Assembly: GCF_020740795.1 (NCBI RefSeq)
Contig: NC_067285.1
Coordinates: 38,600,511-38,664,510, forward strand
Length of the DNA stretch: 64,000 bases
Source: Apus apus
Taxonomy: Eukaryota > Chordata > Aves > Apodiformes > Apodidae
Direction: 5' to 3'
In this document: one piece after another, positions 35,901 through 46,426 of the stretch
How the letters are laid out: each line of letters starts with the position of its first letter
Position numbering within the stretch: the stretch's first letter is position 1
Position numbers and translations under genes: made by a program
Notes under the pieces: generated by a model
Told to the model about the DNA's origin: nothing
What the model saw: only the letters and a program-made list of their open reading frames with translations
The model's database searches: none

Positions 35901-36654
35901 AATATATGTCTGATCTTATTATAGGGAAAGTTATAAGGATCTGACAGGTTTCTGAGACACCTTGCTAACATGGTTGTATTAGTCACACAGGTTGGTTACT
36001 AACCAGTCTCACACTTTCCCATCAACATAAAGACACTGGAGAGTAGAGGCTTTACCCTCCAGCCTTGAAAACATCTCCTGATAACCCTAAATAGGCCAGA
36101 AATAGTAAAGAATCTCATTCAAACAGAACAAATGATGATCCTAGACTTTTTTCCCTGTATTAGGACACATACACCTCTTTAAAAAGTGAGGATTGCAGTC
36201 TACACCTGTCAGTGGGACTTCAAGGTCCAAGTCCCATGGCAGTGGATGAAAGCTCTGGCCCCTGACCCAAACCCTCTGATTTGACAGGAGGTTTGTGGAT
36301 CGTGCCAAAGTACAGAGCAAATCACAAGTCAGTTGATTCTGCAGTGCTGCCAAGTGCATCTGTTCTCTTCAGCAGCTGCTGGCAGGAAGGGAGGGGACAG
36401 GGAGAGGGGCCTGGTGTGTTTCATTGCTTTATTTTGGGTTTGGCCTGACTGAGCACCTTTGCAACAACCCATCCCTAGTTTCAAGTGCAGTGTGCTGCAG
36501 AGGACACAATTAAAAGGAGCAAACCAATGGCACATGTTTCACTGCCTCCTGAGTCCTTATTCCACATGAACACTGCTCTGACATTAGAAAGGTGAAGGAT
36601 GCTCCACTGGGAGATGACAGGCCAGGCCCTGGGGAAGCAGAGTTTGAACACGAC
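29906..36654. other. Intergenic DNA without recognised genes
   Basis: AT-rich sequence with short random open frames. The only recognised element is the CR1 tail at 32520-32585. A short tandem duplication (TTCACTCAAGCTTTAATTTA) occurs twice at about 33524-33572. Confidence 0.65.
32520..32585 (+). mobile_element. CR1 3'-end fragment
   Basis: GCAAGCTTGATGATCTTATA, a CTTTTCCAACC block and the ATTCTATGATTCTA terminus mark a short CR1 tail. Confidence 0.85.
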
Positions 36655-37015
36655 CTGCATGGATGAACAAGGAGCTGCTGAAAAAGGCCACATGGAAGAA
36701 AGAAGATCCCAGTGTGTGGAAAAAGGGACTGGTCACTTGGGAGAATTAAAGGAACATTGCCAGGGTATGCAGGAAGCCAACAAGGAAGGCCAAAGCCCTC
36801 TTAGAATGAAATCTGGCAAAGGAGGTAAAAGAGATTCAAACAGCTGCCCAGAGAGGCTGTGGAGTCTCCTTCTCTGGAGACTTTCAAGACCCAGCTGGAC
36901 ACGTTCCTCTGTGACCTGCCCTGGGTGTTCCTGCTGCAGCAGGGGGGCTGGACTCAATGATCTCCAGAGGTCCCTTCCAACCATTCAATGATTCTATGAT
37001 TCTGTGATGATTCTG
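36655..37015 (+). mobile_element. CR1 LINE: ORF2 linker fragment joined to a 3' end
   Basis: 36655-36838 resembles the CR1 ORF2 segment between endonuclease and reverse transcriptase (AACAAGGAGCTGCTGAAAAA, GGAAGCCAACAAGGAAGGCC). It runs directly at 36842 into the CR1 3' region (CAGAGAGGCTGTGGAGTCTC, GGCTGGACTCAATGATCTCC, GATTCTATGATTC). The whole reverse transcriptase domain is absent, so the copy carries a large internal deletion. Confidence 0.8.
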
Positions 37016-39424
37016 TTCTCAGCCCTCCACATTGTTCTTTTTTGGAAGTCAAACTCAAAGTTTTTATCTACTTCTGAGGTTACTCAGTACTTTGAAAATC
37101 TCACTGCAATGCTCTAGGAGTCTTGTTTTTTTATTTTGTTAGCCTATGCTCAACTTGTTATTGATCTGAAACAATTTAAGATTCTGGAGCTTAAAATGTG
37201 TGCTGCTGCCCTAAAACCTGGATGGCCATTACCTTTACATCCTGTTTTGCTGGGGAGAAGTGGAAGTCTTGCATAGTAAGAAAGGGATTTTTATAGTCTC
37301 TGCTAACTCCAGTTGACTGTGCCTGTGCACTGGAGCCAAAGTGCAGACCTACAATCAGCATCTGCTTTGCTTTGAGCCTGCCTTCTGTCACAGGCTGGTA
37401 TCTTCCCTCGCTCCTGAAATAAACATTGAAGGCTGCAATTAGATTAGTTTGCTAGCTTGCATGACATTATTGTTTACTCAGGTGATCAACTGACTCTCAT
37501 TAAAATCCTGAAATGTAGGTGTCTTTTAGCAGGCAAGTATCAGTGGGGTGAGAGCAGCATAACTGAGCTCTCTGGAGTCTCAGCATGCACAGATCCTGCA
37601 GTCTCAGTCCTTAAATGTATCACACTTATTGGCACAGATGAGGAAAGAGACCAAAAAGGCTTCCATTGGGAGTCTCTTCCTGATTCCCAATGTCTGTTGC
37701 ACTTAACTGCACACTTGGTAGGCCCAGAAATAAAGCCAGAATGAGACATTCTTAGCTCCCAGCCACATTCCCAGCTAGTCAGTGGTAGCTTTAGCAAACA
37801 AATGCTTTTATGTCAGCCCTGATACAAATAGCTTGTGTCTACCAGCTACTACAATGAGACTGTGTGTGTGACAGCCCTTGGCTCCTGTCCCAGGGCAGGG
37901 CAACACCAGATAAAGGCATGACAGGCACTATGCTAGATGGCAGAGGTCTTATGTGACCAGTGCAAGGGAAGGATGGAGGAAACCGTGCGTAAAGAGCCCA
38001 GGTTGAGGAGTTAAAGAAACCAGACTGGTTCCCTTAGGAGATGCTGGGACAAACTGTCCCCTTCAGCCGTTGCAGTCCATCTCCCAGCCCCACCTGAGGA
38101 GGGGCTTAGATGCCACAGGAGGTCAGCAGCTCAGAATCCCTGCCCTTCAGACCACCTGCTGGATGCAAAGCTTTGGCACCATGATGTGGAGAGCCCCAGT
38201 GCCAAGCAGAATTTTATTCTGGTAGAGTAAACAAAGTTCACCAAACTTTGGGATGGGCAGGTCGCCAGCCTCCCTCTAGGAGGACAACTGCTTGCAGCTG
38301 TCCATGGCAATGCTCTGTTCAATTTTCTGCACCATTTTTACAGCACAAAAGGAGCACTGAGAAAAAAAACACTGGCTGTGGAGGGGAGAGCAAATGCTGC
38401 TGGAAAACCTTCTGCACTGCCTGCCCACCTCCCCCTTCCTCAGGAGGGCAAACAAACCAACACACTTGGGTTATTTCTAGGTCCGTGCCCCTTGCAGAAT
38501 CTAGTTCATCTGTCCTCATTCCTTGCCAGGCTGCAGGCACCAGCCCCAGTGCAATGCTGCATGTTGTTGTGCCTCAATCTGGAGTGCTAGATGTCTAGTG
38601 GCCAAAAGCAATGCTGGTCCCTATGGTGAGAACCATTTAAGCAGTGCAGTCTGGAATACTTTCTGTATGGATCCCTTGACAGGGTGAGGGCAAAGCAGGA
38701 AATACTTTGGGGAAGCAAAACCAATAAGAATCACCCCCTTGGTTGGTTCTAGCATGTGACCTGGGTCTCAGGATGGAGTCACTGCACCAAGTACTGGCTT
38801 GTTAAGCACAAATTACTGGCTCATGTCTTGCCTTTTCCTCTGACATGAGTGGGTGGGAAGGGACTTGATGCTTTCTCCTGTCATCAGCACATGACTAAGT
38901 GACCAATGGATGACATCTTATTTCAAGCATTTAAGGAACTCAAATGTAAGGAACTTGCAGGAATGGTTTCAGAATAGGGCAGGCAAGTTTGATGTCAGCA
39001 AAACTGCATTTCAAGGCAAAGGAAAGATTCCTGTTGCTGCCTTTTTTCTACCCCATACTCTTTTATTTCACGGAGGAGAAATATGTAACATCAATGAAGA
39101 TGCCCCCATGCAGCTCTGTGATACCCAATCTGTAATGTTTGCAGCTTTCAGGAAAGCATCATCTAAACCAACAGGGCATGAACGCCCATATTCAGAAATT
39201 CTATAAAGGTTTGGTCTGAGTCATCTGCTGAAGATTATCTTAACCCCCTGAGAATGAAATGCTTGCCTTCTGTGGTTCACAAATTAAAATGAAATATAGT
39301 CAGGCTGAGGGGGAGAAAAGCTCTGATCAACAGAAGGTAAGCTCACCTTGGGCCCTCTGTGACTAATTTCTGCTCTCCTCCTCTCCATGGCCTTGGCTCA
39401 TGTGATACTTCATTGTATCTGTGA
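37016..39424. other. Intergenic DNA, nothing recognised
   Basis: No gene-like exon, RNA gene or repeat family could be supported here. Open frames are short and lack splice or start context. Confidence 0.6.
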
Positions 39425-39906
39425 ACATTGAACATTGAACTGTGCCCAGTTCTGGAGCCTTCAACACAGGAAGGACATAGAGCTCTTGGAGAAAGTCCAG
39501 AGGAGGGCTGAGGGCTGGAACAGCTCTGCAATGAATACAGGCTGAGAGAGTTTGGGCTGTCCTTAGAGCACCTTGCAGTACCTGAAGGGGCTCCAGGAAA
39601 GCTGGGGAAGGGCTTGGGACAAGGGAAGGGAGTGAGAGGATGAGGGGGAATGGATTAAAACTGGAAGAGGGAGATTTAGGTGAGACATGAGGAGGAAATT
39701 CTTTAGTGTGAGGGTGATGAGACACTGGCCCAGGCTGCCCAGGGAAGCTGTGGGAGCTCCATCCCTGGCAGTGTTGAAGGGCAGGTTGGATGGGGCTTGG
39801 AGCAACCTGGGCTGGTGGGAGGTGTCCCTGCCCATGCAGGGGGGTTGGAACTGGATGATCTTTAAGGCCTCTTCCAACTCAAACCACTCTGTGATTCTAT
39901 GATTTA
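39425..39906 (+). mobile_element. CR1 LINE 3' region
   Basis: About 480 bp. It starts in the TGTGCCCAGTTCTGGAGCCT block and continues through GGGGCTCCAGGAAAGCTGGG, GCCCAGGCTGCCCAGGGAAG and GAACTGGATGATCTTTAAGG to a GTGATTCTATGATT end. It resembles the copy at 29590-29905 closely enough to be the same subfamily. Confidence 0.92.
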
Positions 39907-40622
39907 GATAAACTTCAGACAAAGCTCAACAAAATCCTTCCTGAGAAAGGCAGATTGTTCTTCCTGGCACTGAATCCAAGCAAATATTCCAGATGATATA
40001 AAAGCCATATTTCTGTGAGCCTGGTGAGATGGCTCCAAGTCCACACTTCAGTGATGACAAAAAGATTCATTTCACAGTAAATATACTTCACAGCTGGGCT
40101 AAGAAGAAATTTTCACTGCTATTTGCTCAGAATCAACTGTTTTATCTCTCCAGCTTAGAAGATTGTACCTGTCAGCTACAAACACAGGTGTCCTTTTTCT
40201 TTAACCACACAACTCAAGCTTGTATTTGTTTGCTCAGTGCTGTTCAGACTTTGGACTTTGATAAATTTCTGTGTTAAAAGTTGTTGGAAAATAAATATTT
40301 GGATCTCTTTTATGCTGCATTTTTCTATGGGCCTGACAATGCAAAGAATCTACATGGAAGTCAAAGCATAATGTCTCCAGGATGTTAGTTAACCTTGAGA
40401 GTCTATCAGCATGAATTTGCTGGAACACTTTATTTATGATTGATTATCTAAGAGCTACTGAACAATTTCACTGAACCCTGAGATAAGCTTGAGACACTTA
40501 ATATTTCCCAGAATTTAGCCAAATGTGTTATACTGTGTTTTATGCTTTTGGGTCTTTACCTCTCTCCATTACTGGGAAAACAATATAATGTAACTGAATA
40601 TTATATTCTTGTTTCAGTCTGT

Positions 40623-40696
40623 TCATGGAATCATGGAATTGTCAGGGTTGGAAGGGACCACTAGGGATCATCTAGTCCAACTCCCCTGCTAAAACA
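40623..40696 (-). mobile_element. CR1 3'-end fragment, reverse orientation
   Basis: The plus strand reads CATGGAATCATGGAATTGTC, TTGGAAGGGACC and GATCATCTAGTCCAACTCCC, the reverse complement of a CR1 3' end. It abuts the plus-oriented CR1 that follows. Confidence 0.88.
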
Positions 40697-41340
40697 GGAT
40701 TTGGTGCAACCCCAGGCATAAATCCAAGCTGAGGGCAGGATGGCTGAGGAGCAGCCCTGAGGAAAAGGACTTGGGGGTGGCAGGAGATGAGAAGCTGGAC
40801 ATGAGCCACCAGTGAGCACTGGAACCCAGAGGGGCAGTTGTGTCCTGGGCTGCATCCAAAGAAGTGTGGCCAGCAGGGCCAGGGAGGGGATTCTGCCCCT
40901 CAGCTCTGCTCTGGTGAGACCCCACCTGGAGTGCTGTGTCCAGCTCTGGAGCCCTCAGAACAGGAGAGACATGGAGCTGTTGGAGACCTCAGAGCACCAT
41001 CCAGTGCCTGAAGGGGCTCCAGGAAAGCTGGGGAGGGGCTTTTCACCAGAGAGGGCAGTGATAGGACAAGGGGTGATGGTTATAAACCAAAAGAGGGGAG
41101 GTTTAGGTGAGATGTCATGAAGAAATTCTTCACCTTAAGAGCAGTAAGGCACTGGAACAGGTTGCCCAGGGAGGTTGTGGAAGCCCCCTCCCTGGAGGTG
41201 TTCAAGACCAGGTTGGATGAGGCTTGTGAAGCCTGGTCTGGTGGGAGGTGTCCCTGCTCATAGCAGGGAGGTTGGAACCTGGTGATCTTGACGGTCCCTT
41301 CCAAGCTTCACCATTCTGAGGTTCTGTGATTCTGTGATCA
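40697..41340 (+). mobile_element. CR1 LINE 3' region
   Basis: About 640 bp, with the GCCACCAGTGAGCACTGGAA-type ORF2 end region, then GCCAGCAGGGCCAGGGAGGG, CCCACCTGGAGTGCTGTGTC, GGTTGCCCAGGGAGGTTGTG and the ...GGTGATCTTGACGGTCCCTTCC... tail. It is the longest 3'-complete CR1 remnant in the window. Confidence 0.93.
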
Positions 41341-41898
41341 TCCTGATGGCTCAGGTTTATCCCTCTTTCAAGAGCAGCTCACATCGTGTTGTCTCAGGGC
41401 AGGAGGGTAAACCAGACCAGCACTTACTGTTAAGATAACAAGGTTTTTTAAGAGAAGCCACAGACCTTCTTGCATTTTAAAATTATTTTGGTGTCTATGA
41501 AGAACAAACACCTTGAGATATAGCTAAGCTTTACTATGTTACAATACTTTGATTTTACTCCTAGAATTACAATCATTGGGATTTGTAACTGGCAGTAGTT
41601 GGGAACCTGTGCCTGCTGACAGGCAGAAACATTTGCCATCCATGTGCGTGGTGGAGGGGAGGAGGTTAAATACATTCATGGTGACCTCCAGGCCACCAGC
41701 AGCCTGCAAACACCAGCCCTAAACTGGAGTCCTGAGGTCCCTTTCAGCCTGTTGCCTTTAATTCATGGGACACGAGGAAAGGCTCTAGGGGTGCCTGGCT
41801 TTCCTTCGTCATGACTGCAAGCCACACAGACACACATCCTGATTATGAGAAACAGCTTTTCCTCTCTCTTCACTGGCTGCCTTCCAGTTTGTCATGGC

Positions 41899-41905
41899 TA
41901 TTTAA
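41899..41905 (+). promoter_or_regulatory. Candidate TATA box (TATTTAA)
   Basis: GGCTATTTAAGG lies 63 bp before the ATG of the candidate secreted-protein exon at 41968. That spacing would leave a 5' UTR of roughly 35 nt. Confidence 0.35.
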
Positions 41906-41967
41906 GGTAAAGCTGGTCTAGATCTGGGGTATCCTCAGTTCCAACCACGCTGAAGCCAGTTGAGAGG

Positions 41968-42072
41968 ATGGAACTCCCGCCAGTTCTAACCTGCCTGCTC
42001 CTCTGCTCTCCCTTCATCCTTCAGTGTCTTACTGCAGAAAGCAACTTCTTGGTCAGCAGTCTAGGACAGAAG
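41968..42072 (+). CDS. Candidate first exon of an unrecognised secreted protein
   Basis: The product is not recognised. The exon opens with ATG in GAGAGGATGG context (G at +4, A at -4) and encodes 35 residues: MELPPVLTCLLLCSPFILQC then LTAESNFLVSSLGQK. It looks like a signal peptide, with a Leu-rich core and a plausible cleavage after residue 19-22. It ends in phase 0 at a good AAG/GTATGG donor. A TATA-like box lies upstream and an AATAAA at 43409-43414 downstream. The middle of the gene is unresolved: one open stretch at 42140-42306 and a stop-terminated ORF at about 42871-43133 are possible later exons, but no chain of strong splice sites in phase was found. It could be chance or a pseudogene. 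Confidence 0.35.
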
Positions 42073-42348
42073 GTATGGAAAACGTTACTCTTGCAAAGCT
42101 AATAGCAACCGAGGGAAACCACCTCTGCTGTCTGGGAAGGAAGGGCTTTCACCGTCAGCCACACTCCTCATGTGCCACCTGCCGGCTCCTCTGAAATGCT
42201 GCACGAAGAGGGCCCCGCTGCTCGCCCAGGATGCTGGCGATTGGTGTGGGAAAGGATGGCACAGGAAGACAGTCAGGGGCACGGCTTCTTCCCGGAGTGT
42301 GATGCAGGTCCAAAGTATATGAGTACTTTGCTCTTCCCACTTCCCTAC

Positions 42349-42406
42349 CTGGTTGGGTGGACATCCAACATAGAAAGAGTCCGGCAACTGCCAAGAAAAC
42401 CTCCAT
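42349..42406 (-). CDS. Candidate signal-peptide exon on the minus strand
   Basis: The product is not recognised. The ATG is in very good context (GCTGCCATGG). It encodes MEVFLAVAGLFLCWMSTQP followed by a CAACCAG/GTAGGG donor. CATAAAGC lies about 70 bp upstream and an inverted CCAAT (GATTGG) further up. No convincing second exon was found to its left, so this may be chance. Confidence 0.2.
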
Positions 42407-42870
42407 GGCAGCAGAGTCCTGAATTCTAGATTTTCATCTGGCTTCCAAGGAAAGCTACTTAAGACTAAGCTTTATGAGCTATGGTTAAGATATGACGATT
42501 TCCTTTTCCAATCACCTTTTAGCTCTGCCTTTGGGTACCCCTTCTCACTGGGGAGAGGAAGAAGAGCTGAAAAAAAAAACCTTACTTAATTCCACAACTC
42601 TATCTGTGCTTCTCCCTTCTCACTACACTCCCTACTTGCCTTCCTCCACTCTGCTGTGCCTCCTCTTTTACCACAGAGGTATATTCCCAAGCAAATCTCA
42701 CCATTTCTATGTCTACTCCTTTGGCTTCAAAGAAAAAACAGCTCCTTAGCAAATGACTGGGTTAGAAAACTTCACAGGACAGAAGTCTTCTGTCAGGTGT
42801 TCTTTACCCTAAAAGAGTCAACGGTGCTGAACATGATTATGCTTGATTTACTCCTGCTTACTTGCTGCTG

Positions 42871-43133
42871 CAAGGCGTAACTACCAAAGCACCCCACTAG
42901 CAGTTGTCACCTGCTCTATCAACAGGAAATACGATCAAGAAAGTTACTACATGTTGTTCTATATTTTTCGAGAATCATGCCAGTCCAAAATTGTTAAGAG
43001 TAGAATGATGCCTGGTCCCTTGACCCTAAAACATGGACAAAAGCAAAACGTGGATGACTCTTTAATGGATCTGAAAGAAACAGGCCATGGTGCTCACAAT
43101 TTTACACCACCACCCTTTAAGAAGGTAGCATAG
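42871..43133 (+). CDS. Candidate terminal exon of the same unrecognised gene
   Basis: An open stretch follows a pyrimidine-rich acceptor-like tract ending CTGCTGCAAG. It encodes about 87 residues (NYQSTPLAVVTCSINRKYDQ, then a basic C-terminus ending PPPFKKVA) and a TAG stop. It needs a preceding exon in phase 2, whereas the exon at 41968 ends in phase 0, so at least one more exon would be required. An AATAAA lies 276 bp after the stop. No family resemblance was recognised. Confidence 0.25.
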
Positions 43134-43408
43134 CCCTGTGTACCACTGGCCCTGAGCCCAGCAGAGTTCAGGACTGCAGGGCGTGAGGGCTGTGGGAATG
43201 TGCCTGGGCACCACATGCAGTGAGGATGTGAGACATGCCCCTTAATCTTTACCTGACAATGACTACTTGGTTTTCACTCAGTGACAGTGAGAATCCATAG
43301 TGTAAGGCCTGGCAATGAGAAACACCAACAGCTCTTAATATTAGAAAGCTGCTACCTGCTTCCAGCCTCACCTGTGACCTGTTCTCCTTTCCCTCCTCAA
43401 CAGAGCTT

Positions 43409-43414
43409 AATAAA
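43409..43414 (+). terminator. AATAAA polyadenylation hexamer
   Basis: A canonical hexamer in GAGCTTAATAAAAGC. It is meaningful only if the candidate gene at 41968-43133 is real. Confidence 0.3.
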
Positions 43415-43580
43415 AGCACCACTGGGTTTTTGCTATCCTCCACAAAGCGTCCTGTGCCAAACTCTCCTTCTCAAGGTATCTGTGGAACTTCCAGGTGCCC
43501 CAACAGTACAGCCACAGGGAATAACAGGGCTCCTTAATTTGTATTGGTTTTATACTTGTTTAGGTTTAGGGAAGAACTTT

Positions 43581-43654
43581 GTAGAGGAGGGATGATGGTT
43601 GGACTTGGTGATCCCAAGGGACTTTTCCAACCTGAATGGGTCTGTGATTCTATG
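43581..43654 (+). mobile_element. CR1 3'-end fragment
   Basis: GGTTGGACTTGGTGATCCCA, a CTTTTCCAACC block and GTGATTCTATG identify a truncated CR1 tail. Confidence 0.85.
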
Positions 43655-44489
43655 TTGCCATTTTGTTCTATTGTAAAAGTAAAACTGGAAGAAGCACCTC
43701 ACACACACAAGGCTTGTCTAAGAGCAGTACTCTCCAACAGTAACTGTGGATACCAGGGGATCAGGCACTGGCCAGGCTCAAAAAGTGCTCCCTAAATAGC
43801 ACCCCGGATTGCCACAGTTGGAGCCAGACCAGAGGGACAGATGCAGCACAGCTCTGATTCAGCTGGGCACTCCTCACTGCCTCTTCAGCTACAGCTGAGA
43901 TTCCCTGTCACCACACTAGATGGCACAGCTTACAGACTAAAATTCAGAGAGTTCATTTGAGATCGTGCACGTGGGCCAGTATTTCCACAGCTGTGGCTGC
44001 AGAGCTGTTCATAAGATTGTAACAGTAAATATCCACTCGATGGTTTTGGTTTTGAAAGGTGACAAAGTGGCACGTCTGAGGCTCCTGGTCTTAGGCCAGT
44101 CAGCTGGCTGGTAATTCTGCTGAGTCCCATGTAGCTTTTCAAAATATGGTCCAGCAACTGCTGCCAGGTTTATTGAATAAACAATGGTGCAATGAAGCCT
44201 CACACAACACTAACTTCCGAACTCACGCCACATCAGAAAGGCTTGCATGAACAAACTAAAATGGAATGGATTAGTGTCCCTGAGACTCTGAGAAACTATC
44301 TCCTTGCCCCTTTATTGTCCTGTTGCTTTTTTTGGATCCAATGAAAGCTTTTAAAAAAAACCAGTCTTGGAGCAGGAGGCAGTGGCAGGAGCAGGGAGAG
44401 GCGCGAGGGCACGCGGAGAGTGGCGCGAGGGCAGGCGCGGAGCAGAGAACACCGGTTGCTTTCTCTAGCTAGACAGACACATCAGCCAG

Positions 44490-44885
44490 ATGGATCACGG
44501 TCACCCCGTGTCCAAAAGCTGCAGTGAAAAAGAGTGTGGGCACTCTGAGCTTCCGAGCAGACACGGGGCCGTGCAGGCCTCTGGTTGCAGCGAGTGCCTG
44601 AGCCTGGCACTGGTACCGGAGGGAGCCGGTGGCACCGCGTGTGAGCGGTGTGAGCGAGTAAGTGATCTCCTCGGGCAGGTGGTTAGACTGACGGAGCAGA
44701 TAGAAAGGCTAAGAAGTATCAGAGAATGCGAAAGCAAAATAGATCAGTGGAGCTACATCCTGAGGCAAGGGCAGATGGAAGAGGTTGAGCAAGTGATGGA
44801 TCCCCCCCCACTCCTGCCATCAGGCAGAAGGAGAGGACTCAAGAGACAGGGAGGAATGGAGGGAGGTCCGTCCTTGGAGAGGTAA
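44490..44885 (+). pseudogene. CR1 ORF1, N-terminal part
   Basis: It encodes 131 residues starting MDHGHPVSKSCS, with two Cys pairs (CSEC, CERC) and a helical stretch RLTEQIERLRSIRECESKID like a short coiled coil. CR1 ORF1 proteins bind RNA. It ends at a TAA inside GGTAAGCG. In intact elements ORF1 would continue into the esterase domain, but here stops separate them. Confidence 0.8.
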
Positions 44886-45061
44886 GCGAAAACCCTCCCA
44901 ACCCTCTCCACCCTCCCAATTGCCCTTGAATAATAGGTATGAGGCCTTGGAACTTCAGGGAGAGGTAAATGAAGATGGAGGGGTAGATCTAGTCACCTAG
45001 GGCTTGTCAGTCACCCCCACACCTTAGGACTTCTTCAATTAAGAAGAAAAGGAGAGTAATC

Positions 45062-45556
45062 GTGGTGGGTGACTCCCTTCTGAGGGGAACAGAAGGGCCC
45101 ATTTGTCGACCAGACCCATCCTACAGGGAAGTCTGCTGCCTCCCTGGGGCTCAGATTAGAGGTGTTAAAAGGAAACTCTCTGATCTGGTGCAGTCCTCTG
45201 ACTACTACCCACTGCTGGTTTTGCAGGTTGGCAGTGATGAAATTATTACAAGCAGTGCAAGGGCAATGAAGACAGACTTCAGAGCCCTGGGATGGCTGGT
45301 TAGGGGGTCTGGAGCACAAGTAGTGTTTGCCTCCATACCTGCTGCAAGAAAGGATGTAGAGATGAACAGGAGGAGTCTGCAGATCAGTGCATGGCTACGT
45401 GACTGGTGCCAAAGGCAGGGCTTTGGGTTTTTTGATCATGGGCTGCTATATGAGACACTTGGCCTGCTGGTGACAGGTGGGATGCACCTGTCCCAGAGGG
45501 GGAAAAGGCTTTTGGGGCAGAAGTTAGCAGGGCTCATTGACAGGGCTTTAAACTAG
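45062..45556 (+). pseudogene. CR1 ORF1, esterase-like domain remnant
   Basis: It starts MVGDSLLRGTEGPICRPDP; the GDSLLRG block is the SGNH/GDSL-type esterase signature of CR1 ORF1. DEI.....M..D and HLSQRGKRLL near the end match the later catalytic block. It is separated from the N-terminal part by about 175 bp containing stops. Confidence 0.8.
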
Positions 45557-45869
45557 ATATGAAGGGGAAGGGGAGATAACTGGGCCTGTTAGGGACAAGC
45601 CTGAGAGAAACATGCCAGGGCTTGAAGGATGGTGGACTAGGGAGAATTTTCAACCTGCTGTTTAATTGAAGGAAAAGGATATATGTTTAGACCCTGTACT
45701 GCAGGGGAGGAAGGGTACTAGGGCAAGAGTTAGCAGGGCTCATTCACGGAGCTTTAGGCTAGATTCAAAGTGGGAGGGGGTTGTATCTAGGCTTGAACTA
45801 GTGGTGCATTGCTCTAGTATTAATGAAGACCAGAAGGCCTCCTGCCTCTCAAGGGTCCCACCAGTGTGC

Positions 45870-46154
45870 TCTGTTCGCTTCCTGAAATGCCTGTGCACCA
45901 ATGCACACAGCATGGGGAATAAACAGGAGGAGCTGGAGGTCTGTGTGCGGTCTAAAGGTTATGATCTGGTGGCAATTACAGAGACATGGTGGGACAGCTC
46001 ACATGACTGGAATGTGGCCATGGATGGCTGTCTTAGGAAAGACAGGTCAGTGAAGCGAGGTGGAGGAGTTGCTCTTTATGTGAGAAAGCAACTAGAATGT
46101 ACGGAGTTCTGTCCAGGGGCTGATGAGGAGCAAGTGGAAAGTCTGTGGGTATGA
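45870..46154 (+). pseudogene. CR1 ORF2, endonuclease N-terminal remnant
   Basis: It reads LKCLCTNAHSMGNKQEELEV, LVAITETWWD, MDGCLRKDRS and GGGVALYVRK, the APE-type endonuclease of CR1 that nicks target DNA. ITETWW includes the metal-binding Glu. It is broken by a stop at LWV, 46152-46154; homology resumes in other frames. Confidence 0.85.
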
Positions 46155-46426
46155 ATTAAGGGGCAGGCTGGCATGGGTGATACAGTTGTGGGGTCTATTA
46201 CAGACCTCCTGATCAGGACAAAGGAGTTGATGAGACTTTCTACAGGCAGCTGAAAGCAGCCTCACAACTACAGGCCTTGGTCCCCATGGGGGATTTTAAC
46301 TACCCCGATATTTGCTGGAAGGCCTACACAGCCATTCGCAGTCTAGGAGGTTCCTCCAGTGCGTTGACAATAACTTCTTAATGCAAGTGCTGGACAAACC
46401 GACTAGGAGAGGAGCTGCTGGATCTT

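Larger units (their letters stand above)
41341..44360. other. Intergenic interval holding the candidate genes
   Basis: Apart from the candidate exons at 41968, 42349 and 42871 and the CR1 tail at 43581-43654, nothing was recognised. Confidence 0.6.

Noticed and set aside
39363-39922. Two ~120-codon minus-strand frames
   Set aside because: Antisense of the CR1 copy at 39425-39906.
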